Source: CAJWKT01 sp964465375
Lineage (GTDB): Bacteria > Pseudomonadota > Gammaproteobacteria > Steroidobacterales > Rariloculaceae
Assembly (NCBI GenBank): GCA_964465375.1
Contig: CAYXIJ010000002.1
Span: forward strand, 87,609 to 151,608
Length of the DNA: 64,000 bases
Direction of reading: 5' to 3'
The position numbers were made by a program, and so were the translations under genes. Numbering within the stretch: position 1 is the first letter of the stretch; every line of letters starts with the position of its first letter. The notes below the pieces were generated by a model, which was given only the letters and a program-made list of their open reading frames with translations, made no database searches and was not told where the DNA came from. Of this stretch, positions 33,962 through 42,561 are shown piece after piece.

Positions 33962-34909
33962 ATGAGCAGTATACACCATCAACTTTTGATTCTTGGTTCC
34001 GGCCCTGCCGGTTATAGCGCCGCAGTCTATGCTGCTCGTGCAGCACTAGAACCCACAATCATTACGGGAATTGAAGTGGGTGGTCAAATGACTACTACGA
34101 CCGATGTTGACAATTGGCCTGGCGATGATAATGGCGTTCAAGGCCCTGAGCTTATGGAGCGAATGAAGCGGCATGCCGAGCGTTTTGGTACTACGATGAT
34201 TTTTGATCAAATTAACAAGACACACCTAGAACAAAGGCCCTTTAGGCTTGAAGGTGACAACGGAAAATACACATGTGATTCACTGATAGTTGCCACCGGT
34301 GCTTCGGCTCAGTATTTAGGATTACCCTCAGAGGAAGCTTTCAAGGGCAAAGGTGTTTCAGCTTGCGCCACCTGCGATGGTTTCTTTTTTAAAGATCAGC
34401 CAGTCGCCGTGATTGGTGGCGGAAATACCGCAGTGGAAGAGGCATTGTACTTAGCGAACATAGCTTCTCACGTTACAGTAGTACATCGTCGCGACCAATT
34501 CCGAGCTGAAAAAATTCTTAGTAATCGGTTAACTAAAAAAGCTGAAAACGAAAATGTGGAAATTCAGTGGAATCACATTCTTGAGGAAGTGCTGGGAGAC
34601 GAGAAAGGAGTCACTGGTATCCGTCTCGCAAATACTAAAAACAACAAGAAAAAACAAATTCCTGTACAGGGGGTTTTTATTGCTATTGGGCATACGCCGA
34701 ACACTGCTATATTTAGAAACCAACTAAAAATGGAAAACGACTACATTACTATACAAACTGGCTCAAAAGGCTACGCCACGGCGACCAGCGTTAAAGGTGT
34801 TTTTGCGGCAGGGGACGTAGCTGATCCTATTTACCGACAAGCAATTACCTCGGCTGGTTCTGGCTGCATGGCAGCCCTCGATGCTGAGCGATTCCTTGCT
34901 GAAATTTAA
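33962..34909 (+). CDS. trxB: Thioredoxin reductase
   Basis: The protein has 315 residues from ATG 33962, preceded by GGGGAAA; the frame extends to 33923 but those codons do not match the family. An FAD-binding LGSGPAGYSAAVYAAR lies near residue 10. GGQMTTTTDVDNWPG, the redox pair in ACATCDGFFF (about 135-138), the NADPH site GGGNTAVEEALYLA, and the C-terminal FAAGDVADPIYRQAIT are present. It reduces thioredoxin with NADPH. The ABC exporter genes follow 53 bases later. Confidence 0.95.
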   Translation: MSSIHHQLLILGSGPAGYSAAVYAARAALEPTIITGIEVGGQMTTTTDVDNWPGDDNGVQGPELMERMKRHAERFGTTMIFDQINKTHLEQRPFRLEGDNGKYTCDSLIVATGASAQYLGLPSEEAFKGKGVSACATCDGFFFKDQPVAVIGGGNTAVEEALYLANIASHVTVVHRRDQFRAEKILSNRLTKKAENENVEIQWNHILEEVLGDEKGVTGIRLANTKNNKKKQIPVQGVFIAIGHTPNTAIFRNQLKMENDYITIQTGSKGYATATSVKGVFAAGDVADPIYRQAITSAGSGCMAALDAERFLAEI

Positions 34910-34962
34910 ATTCATCCAAAACTACCAGTCCATGAACTCACAAAACTTTAATTTGTAGCTTG

Positions 34963-36090
34963 ATGAAGAATTTTTATATTTTCTTGTTAGTTGTTCTCGG
35001 AGGTATCGCCATATTTTGGCTTGTAAGCCGTCCACAACCAATTTTGGTAACGTTAGTCAGCGTAGAGCGTGGAAGTGTGGCTACTACGGTAGTCAATACT
35101 CGTGCTGGCACAGTAGATGCATGCCGTCGTGCGGAACTCTCGCCCGCCTTGGGTGGCCAAATTTCGAGACTCCCGGTCTCTGACGGAGACTATGTTGAAG
35201 AGGGGCAACTTTTACTTGAACTATGGAATGCAGATCTCAAAGCTGAACGAACTCGCGCAGAACGAGATACTATAGCTTCACGCTCTAGGGCCAGAGAGGT
35301 TTGCGTTATCGCAGATGTTGCGCAAAGGGAAGCAAATCGCCTCACACAAATCGAGGCTCAAGGCCTAGCCTCGGTTGAGGCAGCAGAAAAGGCGGTGGGT
35401 GATGCAAAATCTAGAGCAGCTGCCTGTGCTGCAGCACAAGATGTGACTACAGTAAGTGAAGCGCGAATAGCAGTTGCAGAGGCTGCCTTGGAGCGTACCC
35501 GCTTAACTGCTCCATTCTCTGGTGTAATTGCGGAGATTAATGGCGAACTGGGTGAATTCGTTACACCATCCCCTGTAGGGATTCCTATGCCGCCAACGGT
35601 GGATCTTATTGATGCTACCTGCCTGTACATCAGCGCCCCCATTGACGAAGTTGATGCACCATTGATTAGAGAGGGATTGCCTGCGCTTATCAGTCTAGAT
35701 GCATTTCCAAATCGAAAATTTGATGGTCATGTGCGACGTGTTGCACCCTACGTGCTGGACTTGGAGAAACAGGCACGAACCGTAGAGATTGAGGCAGAAA
35801 TTAATGATACGAATAACGATGATCTTCTGCCAGGTTACAGCGCAGATGTCGAAGTTTTATTGGAAAATCGAGAGGACGTTTTACGCATTCCCACATCTGT
35901 AATTACGGAAGGCAATAAGGTTTTTATTTTCCAAAAGGAAACTGGCCGGTTGACTTTAATAGAAGTTGAGACGGGTCTCTCTAATTGGGAATTTACCGAA
36001 GTTACTGCCGGATTAAGGGAGGGAGAGCAAGTAGTCAGCTCCATTGATCGAGAGGGCATTGGCAATGGAGTGGTCGTACAACCTGAATAA
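34963..36090 (+). CDS. Periplasmic adaptor (HlyD/MacA-type membrane fusion protein)
   Basis: The protein has about 375 residues from ATG 34963 (a TTG codon just before is less likely). One N-terminal helix (about 5-22) anchors it in the inner membrane. A barrel-sandwich half (LSPALGGQISRLPVSDGDYVEEGQLL) precedes a helical hairpin rich in Ala/Glu/Arg (85-170). The second half (RLTAPFSGVIAEINGELGEFV) and beta-barrel segments follow. This is the order of MacA/HlyD adaptors, which link an inner-membrane pump to an outer-membrane channel. It lies directly ahead of ATPase and permease genes with tight spacing. No TolC gene is in the window. Substrate unknown. Confidence 0.88.
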   Translation: MKNFYIFLLVVLGGIAIFWLVSRPQPILVTLVSVERGSVATTVVNTRAGTVDACRRAELSPALGGQISRLPVSDGDYVEEGQLLLELWNADLKAERTRAERDTIASRSRAREVCVIADVAQREANRLTQIEAQGLASVEAAEKAVGDAKSRAAACAAAQDVTTVSEARIAVAEAALERTRLTAPFSGVIAEINGELGEFVTPSPVGIPMPPTVDLIDATCLYISAPIDEVDAPLIREGLPALISLDAFPNRKFDGHVRRVAPYVLDLEKQARTVEIEAEINDTNNDDLLPGYSADVEVLLENREDVLRIPTSVITEGNKVFIFQKETGRLTLIEVETGLSNWEFTEVTAGLREGEQVVSSIDREGIGNGVVVQPE

Positions 36091-36096
36091 ATCTGC

Positions 36097-36777
36097 ATGA
36101 TAAAGCTACGGGGCATTTGTCGAAATTTTCAAGTTGGTGATCAAATTGTTACTGCGCTGAATCATATCGATCTAGAAATACAACGCGGTGAATACATATC
36201 AATCATGGGCCCGTCAGGTTCTGGAAAATCAACTCTGCTAAATATTTTAGGTCTCCTAGATCGACCCACCAAGGGAACTTATTGGCTCAATGAAAAGGAT
36301 GTCTCCCGACTTGAAGAACGCACCCTAGCCGAACAGCGTCAAAGAAACATCGGTTTTATTTTCCAGTTTTTTCATCTTATACCCCGATTAAGTGCCCGAG
36401 AAAACGTAGAGTTGCCGATGCTATTGGCCGGAAAATCAGTTGACGCTAGACGGGAGCGATCACGAGATGTACTCAAATCTATGGGACTCGCTAACCGATT
36501 AAACCATCGGCCAGATCAGCTATCTGGAGGCGAGCGCCAACGGGTTGCCATCGGGCGTGCTATTTCTATGGAACCTGCGGCGCTCCTAGCAGACGAACCC
36601 ACTGGAAATTTAGACTCGAAATCTGGTGACGAAGTCATACAGATCATAGAGCAACTAAACCAAGAAGGCATCAGTTTGATTGTGGTTACTCATGACCCAG
36701 AAATAGGTAAACGCGCGAGCAGGCACCTTACCCTTCATGATGGAAAAGTACGCTACGACACAAAAAGACAGTTATGA
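36097..36777 (+). CDS. ABC transporter ATPase (MacB/LolD type)
   Basis: 226 residues, the size of stand-alone LolD/MacB-type ATPases. Walker A GPSGSGKST is at 38-46, the Q-loop is in FIFQFFHLIPRLSA, the signature LSGGERQRVAIGRA is near 141, Walker B is in LLADEPTGNLD near 165, and the H-loop is in VVTHD. It overlaps the first permease by four bases (ATGA at 36774-36777). It powers the exporter formed with the two permeases and the adaptor. Confidence 0.93.
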   Translation: MIKLRGICRNFQVGDQIVTALNHIDLEIQRGEYISIMGPSGSGKSTLLNILGLLDRPTKGTYWLNEKDVSRLEERTLAEQRQRNIGFIFQFFHLIPRLSARENVELPMLLAGKSVDARRERSRDVLKSMGLANRLNHRPDQLSGGERQRVAIGRAISMEPAALLADEPTGNLDSKSGDEVIQIIEQLNQEGISLIVVTHDPEIGKRASRHLTLHDGKVRYDTKRQL

Positions 36778-37985
36778 AAATAATTGACACTATCGGATTA
36801 TCAGCACAGGCAATTAGCCGTTACCCGCTGCGAACCTTTATGTTGGTTCTGGCAACAGCGATCGGAGTAGCAGCAGTAGTGCTGCTGACAGCGGTAGGTG
36901 AAGGCGCGCGCCAGTACGTCAATGGACAATTTACGTCTCTGGGTACACATCTGTTAATTATTCTACCTGGAAAAACCGAAACTTCCGGGGCTGGTGTGAC
37001 CGGAGTTTTAATGGGAGAAACACCCCGAGATCTAACCCTACAAGACGCCATAGCACTCCACCGGAGTGTTCATGTGGAAAAGATAGCGCCTATCATCCTA
37101 GGTAGTGGAACGGCATCCTGGCAACAACGACAACGGGAAATTACGGTAATAGGTACTACTGCTGAAATGCTGGATATTCAATTCTGGAGAATTGGACTAG
37201 GGCAATTTCTCCCCGCAGTGGATATGGATGTGGCGACACCCGTATGTGTAATCGGGAGTGTGGTGAAGGAAGAATTCTTCGGCAACACAAACCCCATAGG
37301 GCAGTGGCTTCGGATTGGCGACACTCGCTGCCGAATCAGCGGTACTTTAGTTCAGGCAGGGCGCACAGGCTTTCTAGACTCAGACGAACTCGTAATCCTT
37401 CCCATAGCTAATGCGCAGCAACTGTTCGACGCACCTGGACTGTTCAGAATTCTCGTGCAAGCAACTGGCCCGCAGGCGATAAATCGAGCCAAGCAAGATA
37501 TCATAGAAATTATTAAGTCACGACATCAAGGAGAAGAAGACATCACCGTCGTGACTCAAGATGCTGTCCTTGAAACATTTGATTCTATATTTCAAATGAT
37601 CACTTTGGGCCTTGCCGGTATAGCCGCTATTAGTCTGATGGTAGCTGGCATATTAATCATGAACGTAATGCTTGTAGCAGTCAGTCAACGCACCCAAGAA
37701 ATCGGTGTACTCAAAGCCCTAGGAGCTCAAAAACATCAGATCCTTATGCTGTTTCTGACGGAGGCAATGTGCCTTACAGGGCTAGGCGGACTATTGGGGC
37801 TAATCCTTGGCAACGGGGGAGCGGAGCTATTAAGTATTTTGACTCCCGAACTCAACTTCACCGCTCCCATTTGGGCAATGGCGGGTTCGATTGGCATGGC
37901 GACAACGAGTGGACTAGCATTTAGCATCATTCCAGCTTGGCATGCAGCCCGACTTGATCCCGTATCTGCGCTAGCCGCACGCTAA
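36774..37985 (+). CDS. ABC permease, FtsX/MacB type (first)
   Basis: 403 residues: one helix near the N-terminus (about 20-40, TFMLVLATAIGVAAVVLLTAVGEGA), a large periplasmic MacB_PCD domain (about 50-275), and three C-terminal helices (about 280-395) with MVAGILIMNVMLVAVSQRTQEIGVLKALGA and the closing PAWHAARLDPVSALAAR. This is the four-helix MacB plan without a fused ATPase. The stop is one base before the start of the second permease. The pair may form a heterodimer. Confidence 0.9.
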   Translation: MKIIDTIGLSAQAISRYPLRTFMLVLATAIGVAAVVLLTAVGEGARQYVNGQFTSLGTHLLIILPGKTETSGAGVTGVLMGETPRDLTLQDAIALHRSVHVEKIAPIILGSGTASWQQRQREITVIGTTAEMLDIQFWRIGLGQFLPAVDMDVATPVCVIGSVVKEEFFGNTNPIGQWLRIGDTRCRISGTLVQAGRTGFLDSDELVILPIANAQQLFDAPGLFRILVQATGPQAINRAKQDIIEIIKSRHQGEEDITVVTQDAVLETFDSIFQMITLGLAGIAAISLMVAGILIMNVMLVAVSQRTQEIGVLKALGAQKHQILMLFLTEAMCLTGLGGLLGLILGNGGAELLSILTPELNFTAPIWAMAGSIGMATTSGLAFSIIPAWHAARLDPVSALAAR

Positions 37986-37986
37986 A

Positions 37987-39186
37987 ATGCTGATGCGAGA
38001 CATTCTGCGTTTCACGACGCAATCAGTTGTGTCTAACCGGATGCGTAGCTCTCTAACTGCATTAAGCATTGGAATCGGTGTTACCACTGTAGTTCTACTC
38101 ACCTCCATTGGCGAGGGAGTAAATCAGTATATAGTTGAACAATTCACCCAATTCGGTACAACCGTACTGGCAGTGCAACCAGGCAAAGCAAATACGCTGG
38201 GAATTTCAGCAGGGGTTCTTAATTCCGTGCGGCCACTAAGTCTACAAGACGCAATTGCATTAAAGCGCGCGCCCTATGTTCAGTATTCTGTTCCACTCGT
38301 GTCTGGCATTGCACCTGTAGAAAACAGGGGCCGGCAACGTACAGTGAACACTATAGCTGTTGGTCCGGATTTCAATCTAGCATTCAAATTTGAACTGTCC
38401 ATCGGCAGTTTTCTGGCCGAGGATGAATTAGACCGACCCCGTGCAGTTGCAGTGCTGGGCTCTACTCTTCGGCAAGAACTCTTTTCCTCGGAGACTCCCA
38501 TTGGAAAACGCATCCGTGTGGGGGGCGAGCGTTATCGAGTTGTCGGCGTCATGAAACCAAAAGGAGAGATGCTGGGTATCGATCTAGACGACTCAGTATA
38601 TATTCCTGCAGCACGTGGTCTTGAACTTTTTAATCGGGAAGGCCTGCACGAAATCGATGTAGTCTACCAAGATGGCGCACCTACTGCAGAAGTGATTGCT
38701 GGAGTAACTCGCATCATGATGGCACGTCATGGCGGAGAAGACTTTACTGTAACAAGCCAACAACAAATGCTAGATGCACTGGGTTCTATAGTCGGCGTGC
38801 TCACTTTTGCTGTAGCGGCACTGGGCGGAATCTCGCTACTGGTCGGTGGTGTAGGCATTTTTACTATTATGACAATAGCAGTAAGGGAGCGAACTCATGA
38901 GATTGGCCTTCTTCGTGCGATTGGCACCCCAAAATATCGAATTACCCAGCTGTTTCTAGGTGAGGCAATGGTCCTGGCAAGTCTCGGTGGTGCAGGAGGA
39001 CTCCTGCTAGCTATTACAATCGTGGCAATTACAACCTGGATAGTGCCAAACTTTCCGGCTCAAATACCGTTACTTTATGCCATTCTCTCAGAAATCACTG
39101 CCGTAACAATTGGCGTTGCCGCAGGCCTGATGCCTGCATACCGGGCGGCAAGTCTCGTACCGCTAGAGGCGCTCCGGGCCGGATAA
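37987..39186 (+). CDS. ABC permease, FtsX/MacB type (second)
   Basis: 399 residues with the same plan as its neighbour: helix at about 20-40 (SLTALSIGIGVTTVVLLTSIGEG), periplasmic domain (45-270), three C-terminal helices, and GGVGIFTIMTIAVRERTHEIGLLRAIG and MPAYRAASLVPLEALRAG near the end. It diverges clearly from the first permease, so the exporter is probably heteromeric rather than a recent duplication. It is the last gene of the run; the waaA gene on the opposite strand ends 24 bases away. Confidence 0.9.
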   Translation: MLMRDILRFTTQSVVSNRMRSSLTALSIGIGVTTVVLLTSIGEGVNQYIVEQFTQFGTTVLAVQPGKANTLGISAGVLNSVRPLSLQDAIALKRAPYVQYSVPLVSGIAPVENRGRQRTVNTIAVGPDFNLAFKFELSIGSFLAEDELDRPRAVAVLGSTLRQELFSSETPIGKRIRVGGERYRVVGVMKPKGEMLGIDLDDSVYIPAARGLELFNREGLHEIDVVYQDGAPTAEVIAGVTRIMMARHGGEDFTVTSQQQMLDALGSIVGVLTFAVAALGGISLLVGGVGIFTIMTIAVRERTHEIGLLRAIGTPKYRITQLFLGEAMVLASLGGAGGLLLAITIVAITTWIVPNFPAQIPLLYAILSEITAVTIGVAAGLMPAYRAASLVPLEALRAG

Positions 39187-39210
39187 CACAAAAATTTCAA
39201 TTCGTATACC

Positions 39211-40521
39211 CTACAGATAATGGGCGCCTTTGATACCCTCGTTCAGATGGCTACCTGTTCTGTCTAAGACCTCTGTCATCTGAGCAAGGGTTCGGTCCAG
39301 AGCGCCCCGATTATCCGCGACCAAACGATGAGCCGCCTGACTTGCAGCAACCAGCAATTTAGGCTGCTCGATGTATAACGTAACCGCATCAATCAATTCT
39401 TGTGGATTTCTGACTTGCCGACCTGCCCCCCATTCCAGCGCCATGGCACTAATCTCTTCGAAATGAAACATATGTGGCCCAAACAATACCGGAACACTGA
39501 CCGCACAGGCTTCTAAAGGATTTTGCCCGCCGAAAGAAATAAGACTTCCGCCAATAAAAGCTAGGTCCGAAGCGGCATAAAATAGCCGAAGCTCGCCCAT
39601 AGTATCGCCGACTACAATATCTATATCCTCGGGAAGACAGCCAATATGCTTACTACGCTGTGCAATTCGATAGCCAGCCCGCTGACACAGTCGGGTTACA
39701 CCTGCAAAGCGCTCTGGATGGCGGGGTACCAGCACCAACAACAGTTTAGGATGGGATGTCCTTAGTTGATCAAAAGCGGCCAAAACTTTTCGTTCCTCCC
39801 CGCGATGGGTGCTAGCTGCAATCCAGACAAGGCGCTGCTCTCCCCAGTCAGCTCGTAACTGAGTCCCCTCATCCAATAATTCCTGAGATATGTGAGCATC
39901 AAACTTAAGATTTCCCGTTACCGTGAGCCGGTCCTCAGATACTCCAAGCACTCTCAACCGTTGAGCATTATTGTTACTCTGAGCACAAATCAGATCCGCA
40001 TTTTTCAGCATATCTCGGCTAGTGCGGGCGATCCGCAAATAACCTTTTAGGGAAGCCTGAGAAATTCTTACGTTTACCAAGAAGAGTGGGATTTTCCTGA
40101 CCTCACAAGCCCTAAAAATATTTGGCCAGAACTCTGGCTCAGCAATAACTGCCAATTCCGGTTGGACTCGGTCCATGAAGCGGCGCACAGCACCCGGAAA
40201 ATCATAGGGAACATAAGCATGATTGACTCGATCACCAAAAAGCTCCCACGCCTGCCTAGACCCAGTAGGCGTCATGGTAGTCAACAAGATCTTGTGCGTG
40301 GGGTAACGGCCCTCGAGGGCACTAATCAAGGGTGCTGCAGAGCGAACCTCTCCCACAGATACAGCGTGTAACCAGATCACTCTCTGCTCTCGCATAAAAC
40401 GGACATACCCAAACCGCTCCGGCCACCGGGACCAATACGGGGGAAATCGGACAGCGCGCCAAATTAGATTGAGGACTACGTAAGGTAGTAACAGATAGCT
40501 GACTACCGGCCAAAAAGCCAA
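39211..40521 (-). CDS. waaA: 3-deoxy-D-manno-octulosonic acid (Kdo) transferase
   Basis: 436 residues, close to the family's 425. An N-terminal membrane anchor (SYLLLPYVVLNLIW) precedes ERFGY, the acceptor-site HAVSVGE with the catalytic Glu, TTMTPTGS, EPEFWPN, TGNLKFD, STHRGEE, VPRHPERF, VGDTMGEL, and FIGGSLISFGGQNPLE. This matches E. coli KdtA at every block. It transfers Kdo from CMP-Kdo to lipid A at the inner membrane's cytoplasmic face. The start is TTG (40519-40521), because the N-terminal anchor is family-typical and no in-frame ATG or GTG precedes it. It is the last gene of a four-gene run with a second, divergent waaA. Confidence 0.93.
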   Translation of the reverse strand: MAFWPVVSYLLLPYVVLNLIWRAVRFPPYWSRWPERFGYVRFMREQRVIWLHAVSVGEVRSAAPLISALEGRYPTHKILLTTMTPTGSRQAWELFGDRVNHAYVPYDFPGAVRRFMDRVQPELAVIAEPEFWPNIFRACEVRKIPLFLVNVRISQASLKGYLRIARTSRDMLKNADLICAQSNNNAQRLRVLGVSEDRLTVTGNLKFDAHISQELLDEGTQLRADWGEQRLVWIAASTHRGEERKVLAAFDQLRTSHPKLLLVLVPRHPERFAGVTRLCQRAGYRIAQRSKHIGCLPEDIDIVVGDTMGELRLFYAASDLAFIGGSLISFGGQNPLEACAVSVPVLFGPHMFHFEEISAMALEWGAGRQVRNPQELIDAVTLYIEQPKLLVAASQAAHRLVADNRGALDRTLAQMTEVLDRTGSHLNEGIKGAHYL

Positions 40522-40610
40522 GTTCCGATTTTTCCTACGGCTCAGGAAAAACTCCCTTTAATTAGGAAACCACCAAAATTTGTGAAATCATCTGCTTGCA
40601 GGCTCCTACT

Positions 40611-41648
40611 CTACAGATGTTCTTGCCCAAGCAAGCCAAGCTTAATGATATCTTGGATATCTAGCACACCAACGGGCTTGCTGTTTTTTGTAACAACAAT
40701 ACTATCCACTTCAAATTCCTTGAACAATCGCACTGCTTCATCAAGCAGTGCTTCCGCACCTGTGGTTACTGGATTCTTCGAGTACCCAATCTCTTCCAAC
40801 GTCTTGTCTAAAATCTCTCGACCGTCATTCTGCAAACGACGGCGTAGGTCTCCATCTGTAAAAATCCCAGCAATGTTTCCATCCCCATCGACAAGAGAAA
40901 CGATTCCAAGACCCGATTCAGTCATTGCCACCATTGCTGATGTTAGAGTTTCTGAGGCCCTACAAATAGGATTATGACTTCGGATCAAATCCTTAACCTG
41001 AGCTGTCATTAGCTTCGTATGCTCTTGGAACTGAGTAGTGCCAAGAGTGGTTAATGTGTTATCACACAAACGAGCCATCACACCAAAAGGAACCGTGCAA
41101 ACATGGACGCCTGCCAGGAGTGCCTGGCGGACATGCTCTGCATGTCGAACCGAGGAGAACATTACTTTGGATGAATAGCCATGCTTTTCAATTAATTCAA
41201 CACACTGCTCGAAAAGTTTGATGGCATCATGGCCCTGGTCCTGAAGTCTACCAGCTAATGGACATATGAAAGCTGCACCCGCTGCCATCGCCATATAGGC
41301 CTGGTTCAGGGTGTAAATCAAATGTACGTTTACCCGGTGGCCTTTCCCCGTAAGCCTTTGGCAAGCCTTTACACCCATATTCGATATAGGCACTTTAAAA
41401 ACGGGTTCCTTTTGGAGATCCAAAGACAGAATACGTTCAGCTTCATTCACAATAGCATCCACGTTTTCACCGAGGGCCTCTACTTGAAGCTCTGGTACCA
41501 TCCCGGACAACTTGACGATTGCCCCATCAATATCAGTAATACCGTGCCGGTGCATAAATGTTGGCGTAGTAGTAAGTCCCCTCACGAATCCAAAATCCAA
41601 AGCTTCCTCAATTTCCTTAAAATCTACTGAGTCTAGGTATAAGTCCAT
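40611..41648 (-). CDS. Transaldolase/FSA-like aldolase fused to a CBS-domain pair
   Basis: 345 residues in two parts. Residues 1-220 resemble small transaldolases / fructose-6-phosphate aldolase: LYLDS with Asp6, LTTTPT (the usual TTNPS Asn28 is Thr), and the Schiff-base lysine at about K85 in FKVPIS. Residues about 225-345 form a CBS pair with GIFTDGDLRRRLQ, the same phrase found in the CBS domains of KdsD (arabinose-5-phosphate isomerase). It lies 14 bases after kdsA, which uses arabinose-5-phosphate. FSA-type enzymes can join glycolaldehyde and glyceraldehyde-3-phosphate, which would give a pentose-5-phosphate. I infer supply of arabinose-5-phosphate or a related precursor. AAGGG precedes the ATG. 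Substrate unproven. Confidence 0.8.
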   Translation of the reverse strand: MDLYLDSVDFKEIEEALDFGFVRGLTTTPTFMHRHGITDIDGAIVKLSGMVPELQVEALGENVDAIVNEAERILSLDLQKEPVFKVPISNMGVKACQRLTGKGHRVNVHLIYTLNQAYMAMAAGAAFICPLAGRLQDQGHDAIKLFEQCVELIEKHGYSSKVMFSSVRHAEHVRQALLAGVHVCTVPFGVMARLCDNTLTTLGTTQFQEHTKLMTAQVKDLIRSHNPICRASETLTSAMVAMTESGLGIVSLVDGDGNIAGIFTDGDLRRRLQNDGREILDKTLEEIGYSKNPVTTGAEALLDEAVRLFKEFEVDSIVVTKNSKPVGVLDIQDIIKLGLLGQEHL

Positions 41649-41662
41649 GGCATTCCCTTGTA

Positions 41663-42499
41663 CTACTGTGAGTCCTGCATTCGAACCAAATGATGAATTT
41701 CTAAAAGCGGTTTAACGAACTCAGAAAGCTGATCCAAATAATACTGACTGGCTGCATCGCAAAGTGCCTCTGGAGGCTTCGGGTGAGCCTCTATAAAAAC
41801 TCCGTCCACCCCTGCCGCAACACCAGCCCGGGATAATACGGACAGAAATTCTCGATTTCCTCCCTGTGGGTCCTTACTTGGAATGCCATACTTGCGAATA
41901 GTGTGTGTGATGTCGAAGATCACAGGGTAGCCAATCTCGCCTAGCAACATGAAACTCCTGGGATCCACGACAAGATCGTTATAGCCGAATGTATAACCAC
42001 GCTCAGTGAGTAAAATTTTATCTCCCCCACAGACTTCTATTTTTTTAACTGGCTTAACCATATTATCGGGCGCAATGAACTGGCCATGCTTTAGATTCAC
42101 AACCGCACCGGTCTCAGCTGCCGCAACGACTAATTCCGTTTGCATGCAAAGATATGCCGGTATCTGTAAAACATCCACGACTTCTGCCGCTGGTTCCGCT
42201 TGGTACGGATAATGGATATCCGTCAAAATGGGTACGTCGAATGCCTGCTTGATTTTATCTAGAATTCTCAGCCCCTCTTCCAGCCCTGGCCCCTGATAGT
42301 AATCCAGGGAGCTACGGTTATCCTTAGCAAAGGAGGATTTAAAAATCAAAGGAATATCAAGATCCTCAGAAATACCCTTGAGCCGCTCAGCCGTCTCCAT
42401 CATTAGTGATTCAGCCTCTATAACGCAAGGGCCACAGATCAAGAATAATTGATCGGAGCCACAATCTATATCGGCGATCTGTACGTGCTTTTTGGCCAT
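41663..42499 (-). CDS. kdsA: 3-deoxy-D-manno-octulosonate 8-phosphate synthase
   Basis: 278 residues, typical of KdsA (about 280). It condenses phosphoenolpyruvate with arabinose-5-phosphate in the cytoplasm. FLICGPCVIEAE (about 20), FKSSFAKDNRSS, the TDIHYPYQAEPAAEVVDVLQIPAYLC region in pieces, NLKHGQFIAP, LTERGYTFGYNDLVVDPRS in pieces, and EAHPKPPEA are visible. The residue following VNLKHGQF fits the non-metal KdsA group less clearly, so metal use is left open. It is operonic with the transaldolase-CBS gene and lies 62 bases from the second waaA. Confidence 0.95.
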   Translation of the reverse strand: MAKKHVQIADIDCGSDQLFLICGPCVIEAESLMMETAERLKGISEDLDIPLIFKSSFAKDNRSSLDYYQGPGLEEGLRILDKIKQAFDVPILTDIHYPYQAEPAAEVVDVLQIPAYLCMQTELVVAAAETGAVVNLKHGQFIAPDNMVKPVKKIEVCGGDKILLTERGYTFGYNDLVVDPRSFMLLGEIGYPVIFDITHTIRKYGIPSKDPQGGNREFLSVLSRAGVAAGVDGVFIEAHPKPPEALCDAASQYYLDQLSEFVKPLLEIHHLVRMQDSQ

Positions 42500-42561
42500 C
42501 AGGCATCCTATATAGCAGCTGCACGCGGCATTGTGCGATCAAAGTTAAAGGCTGACAAGCA

